Assembly (NCBI GenBank): GCA_964408805.1
Contig: CAYPAV010000035.1
Span: 1-31,873 of the forward strand
Source of the DNA: CAYPAV01 sp964408805
GTDB lineage: Bacteria > Pseudomonadota > Alphaproteobacteria > UBA8366
DNA length: 31,873 bases
Reading direction: 5' to 3'
Notes under the pieces: generated by a model
What the model saw: only the letters and a program-made list of their open reading frames with translations
Told to the model about the DNA's origin: nothing
Databases searched by the model: none
Shown: positions 7,714-15,872 of the stretch, in pieces
Position numbering within the stretch: position 1 is the stretch's first letter
Layout: each line of letters begins with the position of its first letter
Translations under genes and position numbers: made by a program

Positions 7714-9057
7714 TCAATGAACCGCCGTCAGCTCCTGGGCCGAGAGCGACTGCATCGATTGCAACCGACCGAACAGCACATCTTCCGGAATCTCCGACCC
7801 GCTGCTGGTCAGACAATCGGCGAACTTCTCGTGCAATTGCGAGTCGGTGAGCGGCCGTTCCGCGTGTCCGCGGGCACGCGTCACGCGCTCGCTTTCCAGC
7901 ACTTGCCCAGATGCCAGCTCGATCTTCACCTGTTCCCACGGCGCGGAACCAGGGTTGGCCGCATCGGTCTCATCGGTCAGATCGCGTTCCACGAGCCGCA
8001 TCATGTCCTGCACGTCCTTGCGCTGCACGAAGGAATCGGTCAGCTCGCCCAGGCTCACGCGGTGTGCGATCAGCCCGCTCGCCATTGCGAACTCCATACT
8101 GAACTTGGCGGCGAGCCCGGTGTCGGGCTGCCGATTGCGCAGCACGTTGGAGGTGAGCGAACTAAAGTGCACGGACACCTTGCGGACATCCTCGGGTTTC
8201 ACCGGATGGGCGTCCGCAAGATCCAGCACGGCGTCGATTGCCCGATGCGTGCCGTAGCAGGCGGGATACTTCTTGATACTCAACCCGTGGCGGATGATGG
8301 CCCAATCCTCACCCAGTTCGCCGTCGCCGGCGAGGTCGGGATTGTTCTCGGGCGAGACGGCGCTCAGGAACCCTTGCGGGTGCTCCAGCGCGTCCGTGTT
8401 TGCGGTCATGCCGGCCTCCGCCAGCCGCGCCGACATGATGCCGGAATGCGCGGCCTTCCCGGCATGGAAAGGTTTCGTCATGGTGCCGAAATTCGACATG
8501 ATCCCGGAGGCTTGAGACGCGCCGAGCGCAATCGCGATCGCGGTCCGGTTGGCGTCCAGCTTGCGCAGCTTCGCGCACGCGGCCGCAGCGCCGACCGCGC
8601 CGAAGATGCCGGTGGGGTGGAATCCCTTCTGGTGGTACATCGGCACATCGCGGCGGACCAGTTCGGCCCAGGTCTCATAGCCGGCGATATAGGCGATCAG
8701 CATGTCCCTTCCGGTGGCGCCAAGCACCTCGGCTTCCGCCAGTATCGCGGGCACGAGCACGGTGGACGGATGGCCGCGGAGCGAGACGTCGTCATAATCC
8801 AGCGCATGCGCCGCCGTTCCGTTGATCCAGCCGGCCTCAGGCGCCGGGCTCCCTTCGCCGCTGAAGTAAAGTGTCGCCGGGCCTTCTCCCGGCGCCAGCA
8901 CGTCCTTGAGGATCTGCGTGCAGGGTTCCGTGCGGCCCACGATCATCGTGCCTATGCAGTCGATAAAACCCATGCGGGCGATGCGAACCGCTTCGTCCGG
9001 TACCCGGTTCGGCGATAGATCGGCGACGAACCGACCAAGTGCGCTGGTAAGTGCCAT
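7714..9057 (-). CDS. MmgE/PrpD family protein
   Basis: A 447-residue protein with a textbook ribosome site (AGGAGG, revcomp of 9067-9072) before ATG 9055-9057. Family features: N-terminal 'DCIGTMIVG', 'HALDYDDVSLRGHPST' (84-99), 'GFHPTGIFGAVGAAAA' (145-160), 'FGTMTKPFHAGKAAHSG' (190-206) and the lysine-rich loop 'IKKYPACYGTHRAID' (261-275). The family includes 2-methylcitrate dehydratase, iminodisuccinate epimerase and cis-aconitate decarboxylase, so the exact reaction is open. A second, divergent MmgE/PrpD gene occurs at 25197. The strong hairpin beyond the stop suggests partial separation from the thiolase gene downstream. Confidence 0.93.
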   Translation of the reverse strand: MALTSALGRFVADLSPNRVPDEAVRIARMGFIDCIGTMIVGRTEPCTQILKDVLAPGEGPATLYFSGEGSPAPEAGWINGTAAHALDYDDVSLRGHPSTVLVPAILAEAEVLGATGRDMLIAYIAGYETWAELVRRDVPMYHQKGFHPTGIFGAVGAAAACAKLRKLDANRTAIAIALGASQASGIMSNFGTMTKPFHAGKAAHSGIMSARLAEAGMTANTDALEHPQGFLSAVSPENNPDLAGDGELGEDWAIIRHGLSIKKYPACYGTHRAIDAVLDLADAHPVKPEDVRKVSVHFSSLTSNVLRNRQPDTGLAAKFSMEFAMASGLIAHRVSLGELTDSFVQRKDVQDMMRLVERDLTDETDAANPGSAPWEQVKIELASGQVLESERVTRARGHAERPLTDSQLHEKFADCLTSSGSEIPEDVLFGRLQSMQSLSAQELTAVH

Positions 9058-9215
9058 TGTCTAATTCCTCCTGTCGATATCTGAAAATTCCGGTGGCTGT
9101 TGCGGCGCTCCTCGGGTATCCGGACCGAGCCTGGCCGGATTGAAATTCACACCAATAAAGCCATTTAGCGCCATTCCCCCGAATAAACACTTCGCAGCAA
9201 AAGGAGGAGACGGCA

Positions 9216-9266
9216 TTGACTCAGATCAAACCGGAACCAGCCACCCCAGCTCTTGGCCCGGGTTGA
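9216..9266 (+). other. Possible 16-codon leader ORF with a perfect ribosome site
   Basis: AAGGAGG (9201-9207) stands 8 bases before TTG (9216), which opens a 16-codon frame ending in TGA at 9264-9266. The peptide would be MTQIKPEPATPALGPG. The strong site cannot serve the downstream hydrolase, because that frame has a TGA at 9217-9219 and no start codon near. It may be a leader peptide, a remnant of a lost gene start, or chance. No known leader was recognised. Confidence 0.35.
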
Positions 9267-9330
9267 CGCACCGAAGATGCGTTGCCATGTTTTCATTCAT
9301 TCTCCCGCCATCGAACAAACCCGGTTTATC

Positions 9331-10197
9331 ATGCCTGATCCGATTACCACCGCCCCTGTCGACAATGCCGCGGCCGCACAGGCGTGGCTGGACCGCCTCG
9401 AACAAACCGCGCGGCGGTCGGAAACGCCATGCGGCGACGGAACGATGGTCTGGCGGAGCTGGGGGCAAGGCCCCGCCGTGCTATTGCTGCATGGCGGCGC
9501 TGGTTCGTGGCGGCATTGGGTGCACAACCTCGCGGCGCTCTCCGTCGATCACACCGTCCTCGCCCCGGATATCCCGGGTCTCGGCGATTCCGCCGTCGCA
9601 CCTGATCCGGTGGGCGCCGAAGCGATCGCGGATCTGGTTTTCGGCGGCCTGGAAGAGGTTTTGGGAGCCGATGCGACCGTTCACATCGTCGGGTTCTCGT
9701 TCGGTGGGGTCATCGCCGGCCTCGTCGCGGCAATGGGCCAGGAGCGCGTCCGATCCCTGACCTTGATCGGCACCGGCGGATTGGGCCCGCCCAATCGATC
9801 CGTCGAGTTGGTGAGAGTGCGCCACAAGACAGGCGACGAGCGACTGGCGGCACATCGGGAAAACCTGTTGCGCCTGATGCTTGCCAGTCCCGATTGCGTC
9901 GACGCCCTGGCGTTGGAGATCCAGGAACAACACTCGAGCCGAACCCGCCTCAACAGCGGGTTCATGTGGATCTCGCCGGTGCTGCACGATGCGTTGCCCC
10001 GTGTGCACGGCCACGTGCATGGGCTCTGGGGCGAGCACGAAATGCCGGACCAGGCGCTATTGGATGTCCGGACCGGCTTGCTCCGCGACGCCCGTCCCGA
10101 TGCGGAGGTCACGGTTGTTCCGGGGGCCGGACACTGGCTCTTCTATGAGGCAGCCGATTGGTTCAATGAAAAGCTGCGGCAAATCCTCACGCCATGA
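9331..10197 (+). CDS. Alpha/beta hydrolase
   Basis: A 288-residue protein if started at ATG 9331; ATG 9277 and TTG 9253 are in-frame alternatives, and none has a clear ribosome site. The fold is shown by 'LLLHGGAGSWRHW' (51-63, oxyanion hole), 'VLAPDIPGLGDS' (77-87), the nucleophile elbow G-F-S-F-G-G with S123, a likely acid in 'LWGEHE' (E237) and the catalytic His in 'GAGHWLFYE' (H268). It resembles MhpC-type C-C or ester hydrolases. It may hydrolyse an ester, lactone or thioester of the pathway. It is followed 34 bases later by a metallophosphoesterase on the same strand, probably one transcript. Confidence 0.92.
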   Translation: MPDPITTAPVDNAAAAQAWLDRLEQTARRSETPCGDGTMVWRSWGQGPAVLLLHGGAGSWRHWVHNLAALSVDHTVLAPDIPGLGDSAVAPDPVGAEAIADLVFGGLEEVLGADATVHIVGFSFGGVIAGLVAAMGQERVRSLTLIGTGGLGPPNRSVELVRVRHKTGDERLAAHRENLLRLMLASPDCVDALALEIQEQHSSRTRLNSGFMWISPVLHDALPRVHGHVHGLWGEHEMPDQALLDVRTGLLRDARPDAEVTVVPGAGHWLFYEAADWFNEKLRQILTP

Positions 10198-10231
10198 TTT
10201 CCTCGAAATATTCGGCAAAGCTTGAAAACGA

Positions 10232-11008
10232 ATGAGTCTCGTTTTCATCGGTGATATTCACCAAAACTGGCACCATATCGAGGCGGGCCTTTCGGCTCTG
10301 GCGACACCTCCCCGCGCCGCGATTCTGCTTGGCGACATCGAATGCACGGCGCCGCTGGACCGCGTGGCCGCGCCGCTGCTGGACCGCGGTGTTGCGGTGT
10401 ATTGGATCCACGGCAACCACGAACACGACTCCGGGCCCGAGATGTGGGCCAATCTCGTCGAACCCGAGCGCAACCCGCTGACCGCGGCCGGTGCATTGCA
10501 CACCCGCATTATCGAGATCGATGGTGTTCGCGTCGCGGGCCTCGGCGGAACATTCCTCCCGCATGTGTGGGCCGGCGATGCACCGCCGAGATTGCACCGG
10601 CGGGAAGAACTCGCCGCTGATTTCGCGGCCAACCGTCCCGAGCTCAGCCCCGGTCAGACCAATGCGATGATGCATTTTCTGACCACCACCGCGATCTGGC
10701 CGGAAGACGTCGATATGCTCGCCGCGCAGAAAGCCGATGTCCTCGTCACGCATGACGCACCGTCCAGCCATCCGGAGGGCAGCCTCGTTCTGGACGACCT
10801 CGGCCGGAAGATGGGCGCGCGGCTGATCGTCCACGGTCATCACCACGTCACATCGCACGCCCAGGCGCCCGACGGGCTGCGCGTGCTCGGCGTCGGTGAC
10901 GCTTGGGCGGTCGACATGGACGGTGCCGTTACGTGGCGGGGGGCTGAACGAACGCGTCCCATGCCGCGAGCCGTCGACGGCTGGGCGGTTCAGGTGATCG
11001 CGAGCTGA
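10232..11008 (+). CDS. Metallophosphoesterase
   Basis: A 258-residue calcineurin-like phosphoesterase. All metal-binding motifs are visible: 'GDIHQN' (D8, H10), 'LLGDIE' (D35), 'HGNHEHD' (N62, H63), 'VTHDAP' (H174) and 'HGHHH' (H201, H203). Such enzymes hydrolyse phosphate mono- or diesters with two divalent metal ions. Substrate is not deducible; in this context a CoA- or nucleotide-derived phosphoester is conceivable but unproven. It is downstream of the alpha/beta hydrolase and ends 43 bases from the convergent CaiB gene. It is not closely similar to the second phosphoesterase at 18423, which is 60 residues shorter. Confidence 0.92.
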   Translation: MSLVFIGDIHQNWHHIEAGLSALATPPRAAILLGDIECTAPLDRVAAPLLDRGVAVYWIHGNHEHDSGPEMWANLVEPERNPLTAAGALHTRIIEIDGVRVAGLGGTFLPHVWAGDAPPRLHRREELAADFAANRPELSPGQTNAMMHFLTTTAIWPEDVDMLAAQKADVLVTHDAPSSHPEGSLVLDDLGRKMGARLIVHGHHHVTSHAQAPDGLRVLGVGDAWAVDMDGAVTWRGAERTRPMPRAVDGWAVQVIAS

Positions 11009-11051
11009 ATGCGACTACGGCACGAGCCCGCCACCGGCAAGCCGCGCACCC

Positions 11052-12275
11052 CTAATCGCCCGCGGCCGCTTCGTCCGACGTGTCGAGGCCGATCACGCCG
11101 CGTTCGGCGAAATCCTGAATTTTCTCGGCGCCGTAGCCAAGGCGATGCAACACCGCGTCCGTATGCTCGCCCAGCCGCGGCGGCGGACTTCGGATCTCGC
11201 CCGGGGTCTCGGTGAATTTCAGCGGCAATCCGGCCATCTGGATCGGGCCCGCGCCGGGAACGTTGATTTCGACGACCATGTCACGCGCGGCGACCTGCTC
11301 CTCGGCCACGATCTGATCGATATTGTTGACCGGCGTGGACGGCACACTGACCGCACGCAACCGTTCTTCCCAATATTTCACGGGGTGTTTGCCCAACACC
11401 TCGTGGATCATGCCGATCAGCATATCGCGATTTTCGCCACGCGCGCCGGCGGTGTTGAAGCGTGGGTCCTCGTCCCATTCGGGATGGCCAAGCACGCCGC
11501 AGAAGTCGCGCCACATGCGCGGGTTGAACGCGGCGATGACGATGTAGTCGTCGGCGGCCCGGAAAGCCTGATAGGGCACGCCGATCCCGCCGCCGCTACC
11601 GGCGCGTTGCGGGGCGACACCGGTCGCGAAATATCTGGTGAGATGATAGGACAGCATCGACATCTGGCCTTCCAGCAGCGAGGTATCGACGCGCTGCCCG
11701 CGGCCGGTGTGATGACGCGCCTCCAGCGCCATCAGGATGCCGATCGTCGCGGTCATGCCGGCGCCGATATCGGCCACCGACAATCCCATCTTCGAGGGCA
11801 TGCGATCGGGCTCGCCGGTGATGCTCATGCCGCCGCTATAGGCTTGCATGAACAAGTCGTTGGCCGGATCGTCGCGGCGCGGGCCGGAGGCGCCGAAGCC
11901 GCTGATCAGACAGTAGATCAAGCGCGGATTCTCGGCCGCCAGCGACTCGTAATCGAGTCCGGCGCGCGGCAAGGCTTCAAGTCGGTAGTTGCCGAGAAGC
12001 ACGTCCGCGTCGATAGCCAGCGCGCGCGCGGCCTCGCGGCCTTCCGGGCTTTTCAGATCGAGCGCCACGCTGAGCTTGTTGCGATTCGCGGCGGCAAAAT
12101 AGAAGGGTACCTTGTCGTGGAAATAGGGCGGCCAGCCCCTGCTGTCGTCGCCCACGCCGACGCGCTCGATCTTGACAACTTCCGCCCCGTAATCCGCGAG
12201 CATCATGCCGCAATATGGCCCCGCCATGGCCACGCTGAATTCAACGACCTTGATGCCGTCAAGAGGACCGCTCAT
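11052..12275 (-). CDS. CaiB/BaiF family III CoA-transferase
   Basis: A 407-residue CoA-transferase counted from ATG 12273-12275 ('MSGPLDGIKVVEFSVAMAGP'), with GAAGGGA upstream; an upstream extension of the frame is rejected because family members start close to 'LxGIKV'. Visible motifs: 'YCGMMLADYGAEVVKIER' (21-38), 'NRNKLSVALDLKSPEG' (64-79), 'SGFGASGP' and the catalytic Asp D140 in 'PANDLFMQAYSG'. The C-terminal part has 'PPPRLGEHTDAVLHRLGYG'. It is a single gene flanked by a convergent phosphoesterase and a divergent acyl-CoA dehydrogenase operon, so it probably has its own promoter within 12276-12669. Confidence 0.94.
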   Translation of the reverse strand: MSGPLDGIKVVEFSVAMAGPYCGMMLADYGAEVVKIERVGVGDDSRGWPPYFHDKVPFYFAAANRNKLSVALDLKSPEGREAARALAIDADVLLGNYRLEALPRAGLDYESLAAENPRLIYCLISGFGASGPRRDDPANDLFMQAYSGGMSITGEPDRMPSKMGLSVADIGAGMTATIGILMALEARHHTGRGQRVDTSLLEGQMSMLSYHLTRYFATGVAPQRAGSGGGIGVPYQAFRAADDYIVIAAFNPRMWRDFCGVLGHPEWDEDPRFNTAGARGENRDMLIGMIHEVLGKHPVKYWEERLRAVSVPSTPVNNIDQIVAEEQVAARDMVVEINVPGAGPIQMAGLPLKFTETPGEIRSPPPRLGEHTDAVLHRLGYGAEKIQDFAERGVIGLDTSDEAAAGD

Positions 12276-12669
12276 GCCGAAGTCCCTTCTTCCGTCGGTT
12301 TCGACAATTCGATGTCTTTCTAAGTATGGCCTTGCCGCGGTGCCGCAAGTCGGGCCCTTGTAGCTGTCGCCGGGGATTCTCAAGCCCCGGCTCGTCGGGT
12401 TATGCGCTGTCTCACGCGAGGCGCCGGCTTCTCTTGATCCAGATCATTGCCCCCTCGACGATCCACGCCCGACTATAGCTCATCGTTCAGAACACCGGCG
12501 GCGCGCCGGACCGCACAAGTGGCGTGACCGTCGCGAAGAAGTTTTCCGCAAAGGTGGGGAGGCAGAACGCCGATTCCGGCATACATCACTGATCGTGAAC
12601 GGATAGCCCCGCTTCCCGAGCCCTCATTCGGCACGGGAACCGCCACCGCATCATGGGAGACCGAAGAAC
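12276..12669. other. Divergent intergenic region, no clear element
   Basis: About 394 bases between the CaiB start and the divergent acyl-CoA dehydrogenase start. It should hold two promoters, but I find no convincing -35/-10 pair. A GC-rich inverted repeat lies at 12495-12509 (CCGGCG-GCG-CGCCGG) and a weak one at 12331-12349 (CTTGC/GCAAG). Neither is near a gene end. No credible small gene is seen. Confidence 0.4.
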
Positions 12670-13902
12670 ATGGATTTCGGGTACACAACTGAACAAGAGG
12701 CCCTGCGGAGAGAGGTCCGCGCCTTCATCGCCGAGAACATCACCGATGAGGTCCGCGCGGAAATGGACGGCCTTAACGAGGGCTTTGGCGTCAGACCCGG
12801 CCAACAAAACGCCACGCTGATTAACCAGCTTTTCGAGAAGATCGGAGAGCGCGGCTGGCTGGGCATCAGTTATCCCAAGGAATATGGCGGCCATGGCGGC
12901 GACCGCATGACCCAGTACATCGTCGAGGAGGAATTCGCGCGCGCCGATATCGGCCTTAGTCTTGGTGGCAGCGGCGCGCCGGCGATCTTGGCCGCCGGAA
13001 CGGAAGAGCAGAAGAAGTACTACGTCCCCAAACTAATCACCGGCGAATATTCATTCGCCTTGGGCTTCACCGAGCCACACGCCGGTGCCGATCTGGCCTC
13101 GTTGCAGTGCCGAGCGGTGCGCGACGGAGACGAGTATGTGATCAACGGCCAAAAGATGTACACGTCGACGGCGCACACATCGACGCATATTTATCTCATG
13201 GCCCGGACCGACCCGGACGCGCCCAAGCATCGAGGAATCTCGATTTTCCTGTTCCCGATGGACACGCCCGGAATCACGGTCCGACCGCTGTGGACCATCC
13301 AGAACGAGCCGCAGGCGCCGAGCGGCACCACCTACGGCACCTCGCGCACCAATGAAACCTTCTTCGACGACGTGCGCATCCCCGCCTCCAGCCTTTTGGG
13401 CAAGGAGAATGAAGGCTGGAAGGTCGGTGCCATGGGTCTCAATCTCGACCGGGTCGGCGCCGCGCGCTACCTGATGTCCGTCCGCCGCGACGAGGACATC
13501 GTCAACTGGGTCAAGACGAACAAATTCGACGGTTATGCGCCGTCGGAGGATCCGGCGATCTGCGACAAGATCGCCGAATTGTGGATCGAGGCGCAGGTTT
13601 GCCGGTTGATGACCATGCGCAGCATGTCGATCGTCGAGAACGGCGGCAACTTCACCTATGAAGGCTCGGCCGAGAAGACCTGGGCGCCGGAACACGGCGT
13701 GCGGACCACCGAGGCCATCGCCCAGATGCTAGGCCCCTACGGGCAATTGCTGAACGGCTCGCCGCATGCGGTTGAACGCGGTGTTTTCGCCCACAACCTG
13801 CAGGGCGCCTTTCAGTCGGGCATCAACCACGGCAGCACCCAGGTCATGCGCGACCAGACTAGTCGGCGCGGCCTCGACATGCCGAGAAATACACCGCGCT
13901 AA
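12670..13902 (+). CDS. Acyl-CoA dehydrogenase family protein (paralogue 1)
   Basis: A 410-residue protein beginning 'MDFGYTTEQEALR'. Domains: helical N-terminus, beta domain with 'LGFTEPHAGADLASLQ' (131-146) and 'YVINGQKMYTS' (156-166), and a C-terminal helical domain with 'WAPEHGVRTTEAIAQMLGPYG'. The canonical base (Glu of Y-E-G-T) aligns with H387 in 'INHGSTQVMRD'; the isovaleryl-CoA-dehydrogenase-type position in helix G carries Asp (D260 in 'LNLDR'). The base is therefore unclear. It is strikingly similar to the protein at 23787 (roughly four in five residues by eye). It is followed 59 bases later by a shorter dehydrogenase, the layout of two-subunit acyl-CoA dehydrogenases. Confidence 0.93.
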   Translation: MDFGYTTEQEALRREVRAFIAENITDEVRAEMDGLNEGFGVRPGQQNATLINQLFEKIGERGWLGISYPKEYGGHGGDRMTQYIVEEEFARADIGLSLGGSGAPAILAAGTEEQKKYYVPKLITGEYSFALGFTEPHAGADLASLQCRAVRDGDEYVINGQKMYTSTAHTSTHIYLMARTDPDAPKHRGISIFLFPMDTPGITVRPLWTIQNEPQAPSGTTYGTSRTNETFFDDVRIPASSLLGKENEGWKVGAMGLNLDRVGAARYLMSVRRDEDIVNWVKTNKFDGYAPSEDPAICDKIAELWIEAQVCRLMTMRSMSIVENGGNFTYEGSAEKTWAPEHGVRTTEAIAQMLGPYGQLLNGSPHAVERGVFAHNLQGAFQSGINHGSTQVMRDQTSRRGLDMPRNTPR

Positions 13903-13961
13903 TCACCGACCCCAACTCGTCGGCGCGGCGTGCTCCGCCCGCCCGCCGCGGAGGAAGAAAG

Positions 13962-15143
13962 ATGGATACGACACTGGACGAAGATGAAGTCATGGTCCGG
14001 GATTCCGCCCGGAGATTTCTCGAGGCGGAGTGCCCGACCACCCTGGTCCGGGATATGGAAAAGGACGAGATGGGCTATCCGCCCGATCTGTGGTCGAAGG
14101 CCGCCGAGCTGGGCTGGCAAGGACTGGCGCTGCCCGAGGAGTATGGCGGCAGCGAGATGCCGCTGACCTATCTCGGCCTCGTGTTGCAGGAGGTCGGACG
14201 CGCGCTGGCGCCGCTGCCGCTAATGAATACGGTGACGACCGCGTCGATTCTGGCCAAGCACGCCGGCGAGGAATTGTGCCAGTCGGTCCTGCCGTCGGTG
14301 GCCTCGGGCGAATTGGTCCTTACCTGGGCCTTCACCGAACAGGATCCGCGGATGCTGCCCCAGTCGGTCCAATTGGAGGCCGTCTCGGACGGCAATGGTT
14401 TCGTGCTCAACGGTACTAAACTGTTCGTGGACAATTTCGGCGTGGCTGACCATTGCCTGGTGGTCTGCCGCACCGCGCCCGCCTCGAAGGCCAACGAAGG
14501 TCTGTCCGTGTTTCTGGTGGATTGCAAAAGTACCGGCATTTCGCACCGCGACCTCGTGACGCTGGCGAAGGACAAGCAGAGCGAAGTGACTTTCGCCGAT
14601 GTGCGCGTAGAGGGTGCGCAATTGGTCGGTGCCCTCGACGAGGGCGCGCCGATCGCCGAGAACCTCATCGAACTCGCGACCGCGCTGCTATGCTCCCAAA
14701 TGTTGGGCGCGACCCGCAAGGACATGGAGATGGCGGTCGAATGGTCGAAGTACCGTAAGGCCTTCGGTCAGCCGATCGGTGCATTCCAGTCGCTGCAGCA
14801 CATGTGCGCCGACATGCTGATGTGGGTCGATGGCGGCGATCTCCTGACCTACGAGGCGTTGTGGAAAATGGACCAAGGCCTCCCCGCCGGCGTCGAAGTG
14901 TCGCAAGCCAAGGCCTTCTGCAACGAAAAATGCCAGGCGGTGGTCCGCAGTTGCCAAGTGATCCATGGCGGTATCGGCTTCATCATGGAGTTCGATTTGC
15001 AGCTCTGGTATCGCCGCGTCTGTGCCTGGACCACCCGCCTTGGGACAGCGTTCGAGCATCGCGCAAAAATTGCCCGCGCATTGTTGGACACTCCCGGGCA
15101 GGTTATCCTCGGCAGGCCGGTTCCCGTCGTGGCGGAAGATTAG
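13962..15143 (+). CDS. Acyl-CoA dehydrogenase family protein, possible second subunit
   Basis: A 393-residue protein with GAGGAAGAAAG before ATG 13962. It has 'LGWQGLALPEEYGG', 'LTWAFTEQDP', 'FVLNGTKLFVDNFGVADH', 'YRKAFGQPIGAFQSLQHMCADM' and 'VIHGGIGFIMEFDLQLWYRR'. The C-terminus ends in 'LGTAFEHRAKIARALL' rather than Y-E-G-T-x-x-I-Q-R, the pattern of the partner subunits found in heteromeric dehydrogenases such as the steroid-degrading FadE pairs and PimC/PimD. Its position directly after another dehydrogenase supports a heteromer, but that is inference. It oxidises an acyl-CoA alone or as part of a complex. Confidence 0.9.
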   Translation: MDTTLDEDEVMVRDSARRFLEAECPTTLVRDMEKDEMGYPPDLWSKAAELGWQGLALPEEYGGSEMPLTYLGLVLQEVGRALAPLPLMNTVTTASILAKHAGEELCQSVLPSVASGELVLTWAFTEQDPRMLPQSVQLEAVSDGNGFVLNGTKLFVDNFGVADHCLVVCRTAPASKANEGLSVFLVDCKSTGISHRDLVTLAKDKQSEVTFADVRVEGAQLVGALDEGAPIAENLIELATALLCSQMLGATRKDMEMAVEWSKYRKAFGQPIGAFQSLQHMCADMLMWVDGGDLLTYEALWKMDQGLPAGVEVSQAKAFCNEKCQAVVRSCQVIHGGIGFIMEFDLQLWYRRVCAWTTRLGTAFEHRAKIARALLDTPGQVILGRPVPVVAED

Positions 15144-15179
15144 TAAAATCAAACCATAGAATAAGAAGGAGGAGCGGAC

Positions 15180-15383
15180 ATGGCGACTTGTCCGGTTTGC
15201 GGCAGCCCCGTGGATGAGGAGGCTGCCAAAGCGTCATCGGGACTCACCGCGCACGGCGCAACAGAGAGTGACCCCACGAAAGGAACCAGACAGTTCCACG
15301 ACGGCCAGTGGGTGTATTTCGATAGCTTGGAGTGCCGCAGTAAATTCCTGGTCAGCCCGGACGACTATTCAAGCGGGTCGTGA
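15180..15383 (+). CDS. Small YHS/TRASH-like metal-binding protein
   Basis: A 67-residue protein with a very strong ribosome site (AAGGAGGAG, 8 bases before the ATG). It has C4-P-V-C7-G near the start and 'WVYFDSLECRSKFLVSPDDY' (44-63) at the end. This matches the YHS-domain layout (C-P-V-C-G ... Y-F-C-S-x-x-C-x-x-K-F-x-x-x-P-x-x-Y), except that the Cys after Y-F is Asp here. C52 remains, so three Cys plus H25/H40 could bind a metal. It lies 36 bases after the dehydrogenase pair and is probably co-transcribed. A metal, redox or electron-transfer helper role is a guess. Confidence 0.8.
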   Translation: MATCPVCGSPVDEEAAKASSGLTAHGATESDPTKGTRQFHDGQWVYFDSLECRSKFLVSPDDYSSGS

Positions 15384-15394
15384 TATGACCTGCG

Positions 15395-15416
15395 CGGGCT
15401 TGTGCCTTTGAGCCCG
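15395..15416 (+). terminator. Weak hairpin after the YHS-like gene
   Basis: CGGGCT (15395-15400) can pair with AGCCCG (15411-15416) around a 10-base loop, 11 bases beyond the stop codon. No T-run follows. It lies in the 145-base gap between convergent genes and may weakly terminate the dehydrogenase operon. Confidence 0.3.
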
Positions 15417-15528
15417 GCTTAAGGTTATCGGGGACGTACGACGTTCGGGACGATACCGGCGGACGTGGGCAGGAATCCGATGCGACCAAGCACTGCGCGG
15501 CGGGCGCGGCGCAAAGGCCTCGAGCCCT

Positions 15529-15801
15529 TTAGCTGATCTTCCAGATTTCTCCGGTTCGCGCCATATGACGGATCGGCGTGATGCTCTCGACCTCCCAGCC
15601 CTTGTCCTGAAGCCAGGGTTCAAAATCCGACTGGTTGGCCGCATGGCATTCCGCCAGCAGGCGGCCGTCCTCGAGGGCGATGACCGAGGTCACGGCCGTC
15701 CTCGGGTTCAAACGCCACTTATCTGTTGCCTTCAGTTCATCGGTAAATGTGTCGAGGTCGTCCCATCCAGGCGCTTTCCCGATCACGATCCAATGTCCCA
15801 T
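15529..15801 (-). CDS. Small protein of unknown function
   Basis: A 90-residue protein with a good ribosome site (GAAGGAGA before ATG 15799-15801). I do not recognise the family. It begins 'MGHWIVIGKAPGWDDLDTF' and ends 'ARTGEIWKIS'. The alternation of strands and helices ('TSVIALEDGRLLAECHAAN' then 'FEPWLQDKGWEVESITPI') suggests a small ferredoxin-like alpha/beta fold of the dimeric barrel or DUF4242/DUF3303 kind, but that is a loose impression. It has no signal peptide or membrane segment. It is last in the long minus-strand run, 71 bases after a MaoC gene, so it may belong to that pathway. Confidence 0.7.
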   Translation of the reverse strand: MGHWIVIGKAPGWDDLDTFTDELKATDKWRLNPRTAVTSVIALEDGRLLAECHAANQSDFEPWLQDKGWEVESITPIRHMARTGEIWKIS

Positions 15802-15872
15802 GTTGTCTCCTTCGTTGGCTGGCGTTTGTTGGTGCGTCCGGCGCTGGCGACCGGGCGCGACGTTTGCTTAAT

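Noticed and set aside
7717..9018. A 433-codon open frame on the plus strand
   Set aside because: It lies fully antisense to a well-supported MmgE/PrpD gene with a strong ribosome site, and its sequence is Arg/His-rich without family motifs.
9140..9168. TTGAAA and ATTTAG, 17 bases apart, as a promoter for the hydrolase operon
   Set aside because: The -10 match is poor and the evidence is too thin to list as a promoter.
11145..12323. A 392-codon open frame on the plus strand
   Set aside because: Antisense shadow of a clear CaiB gene with conserved catalytic motif.
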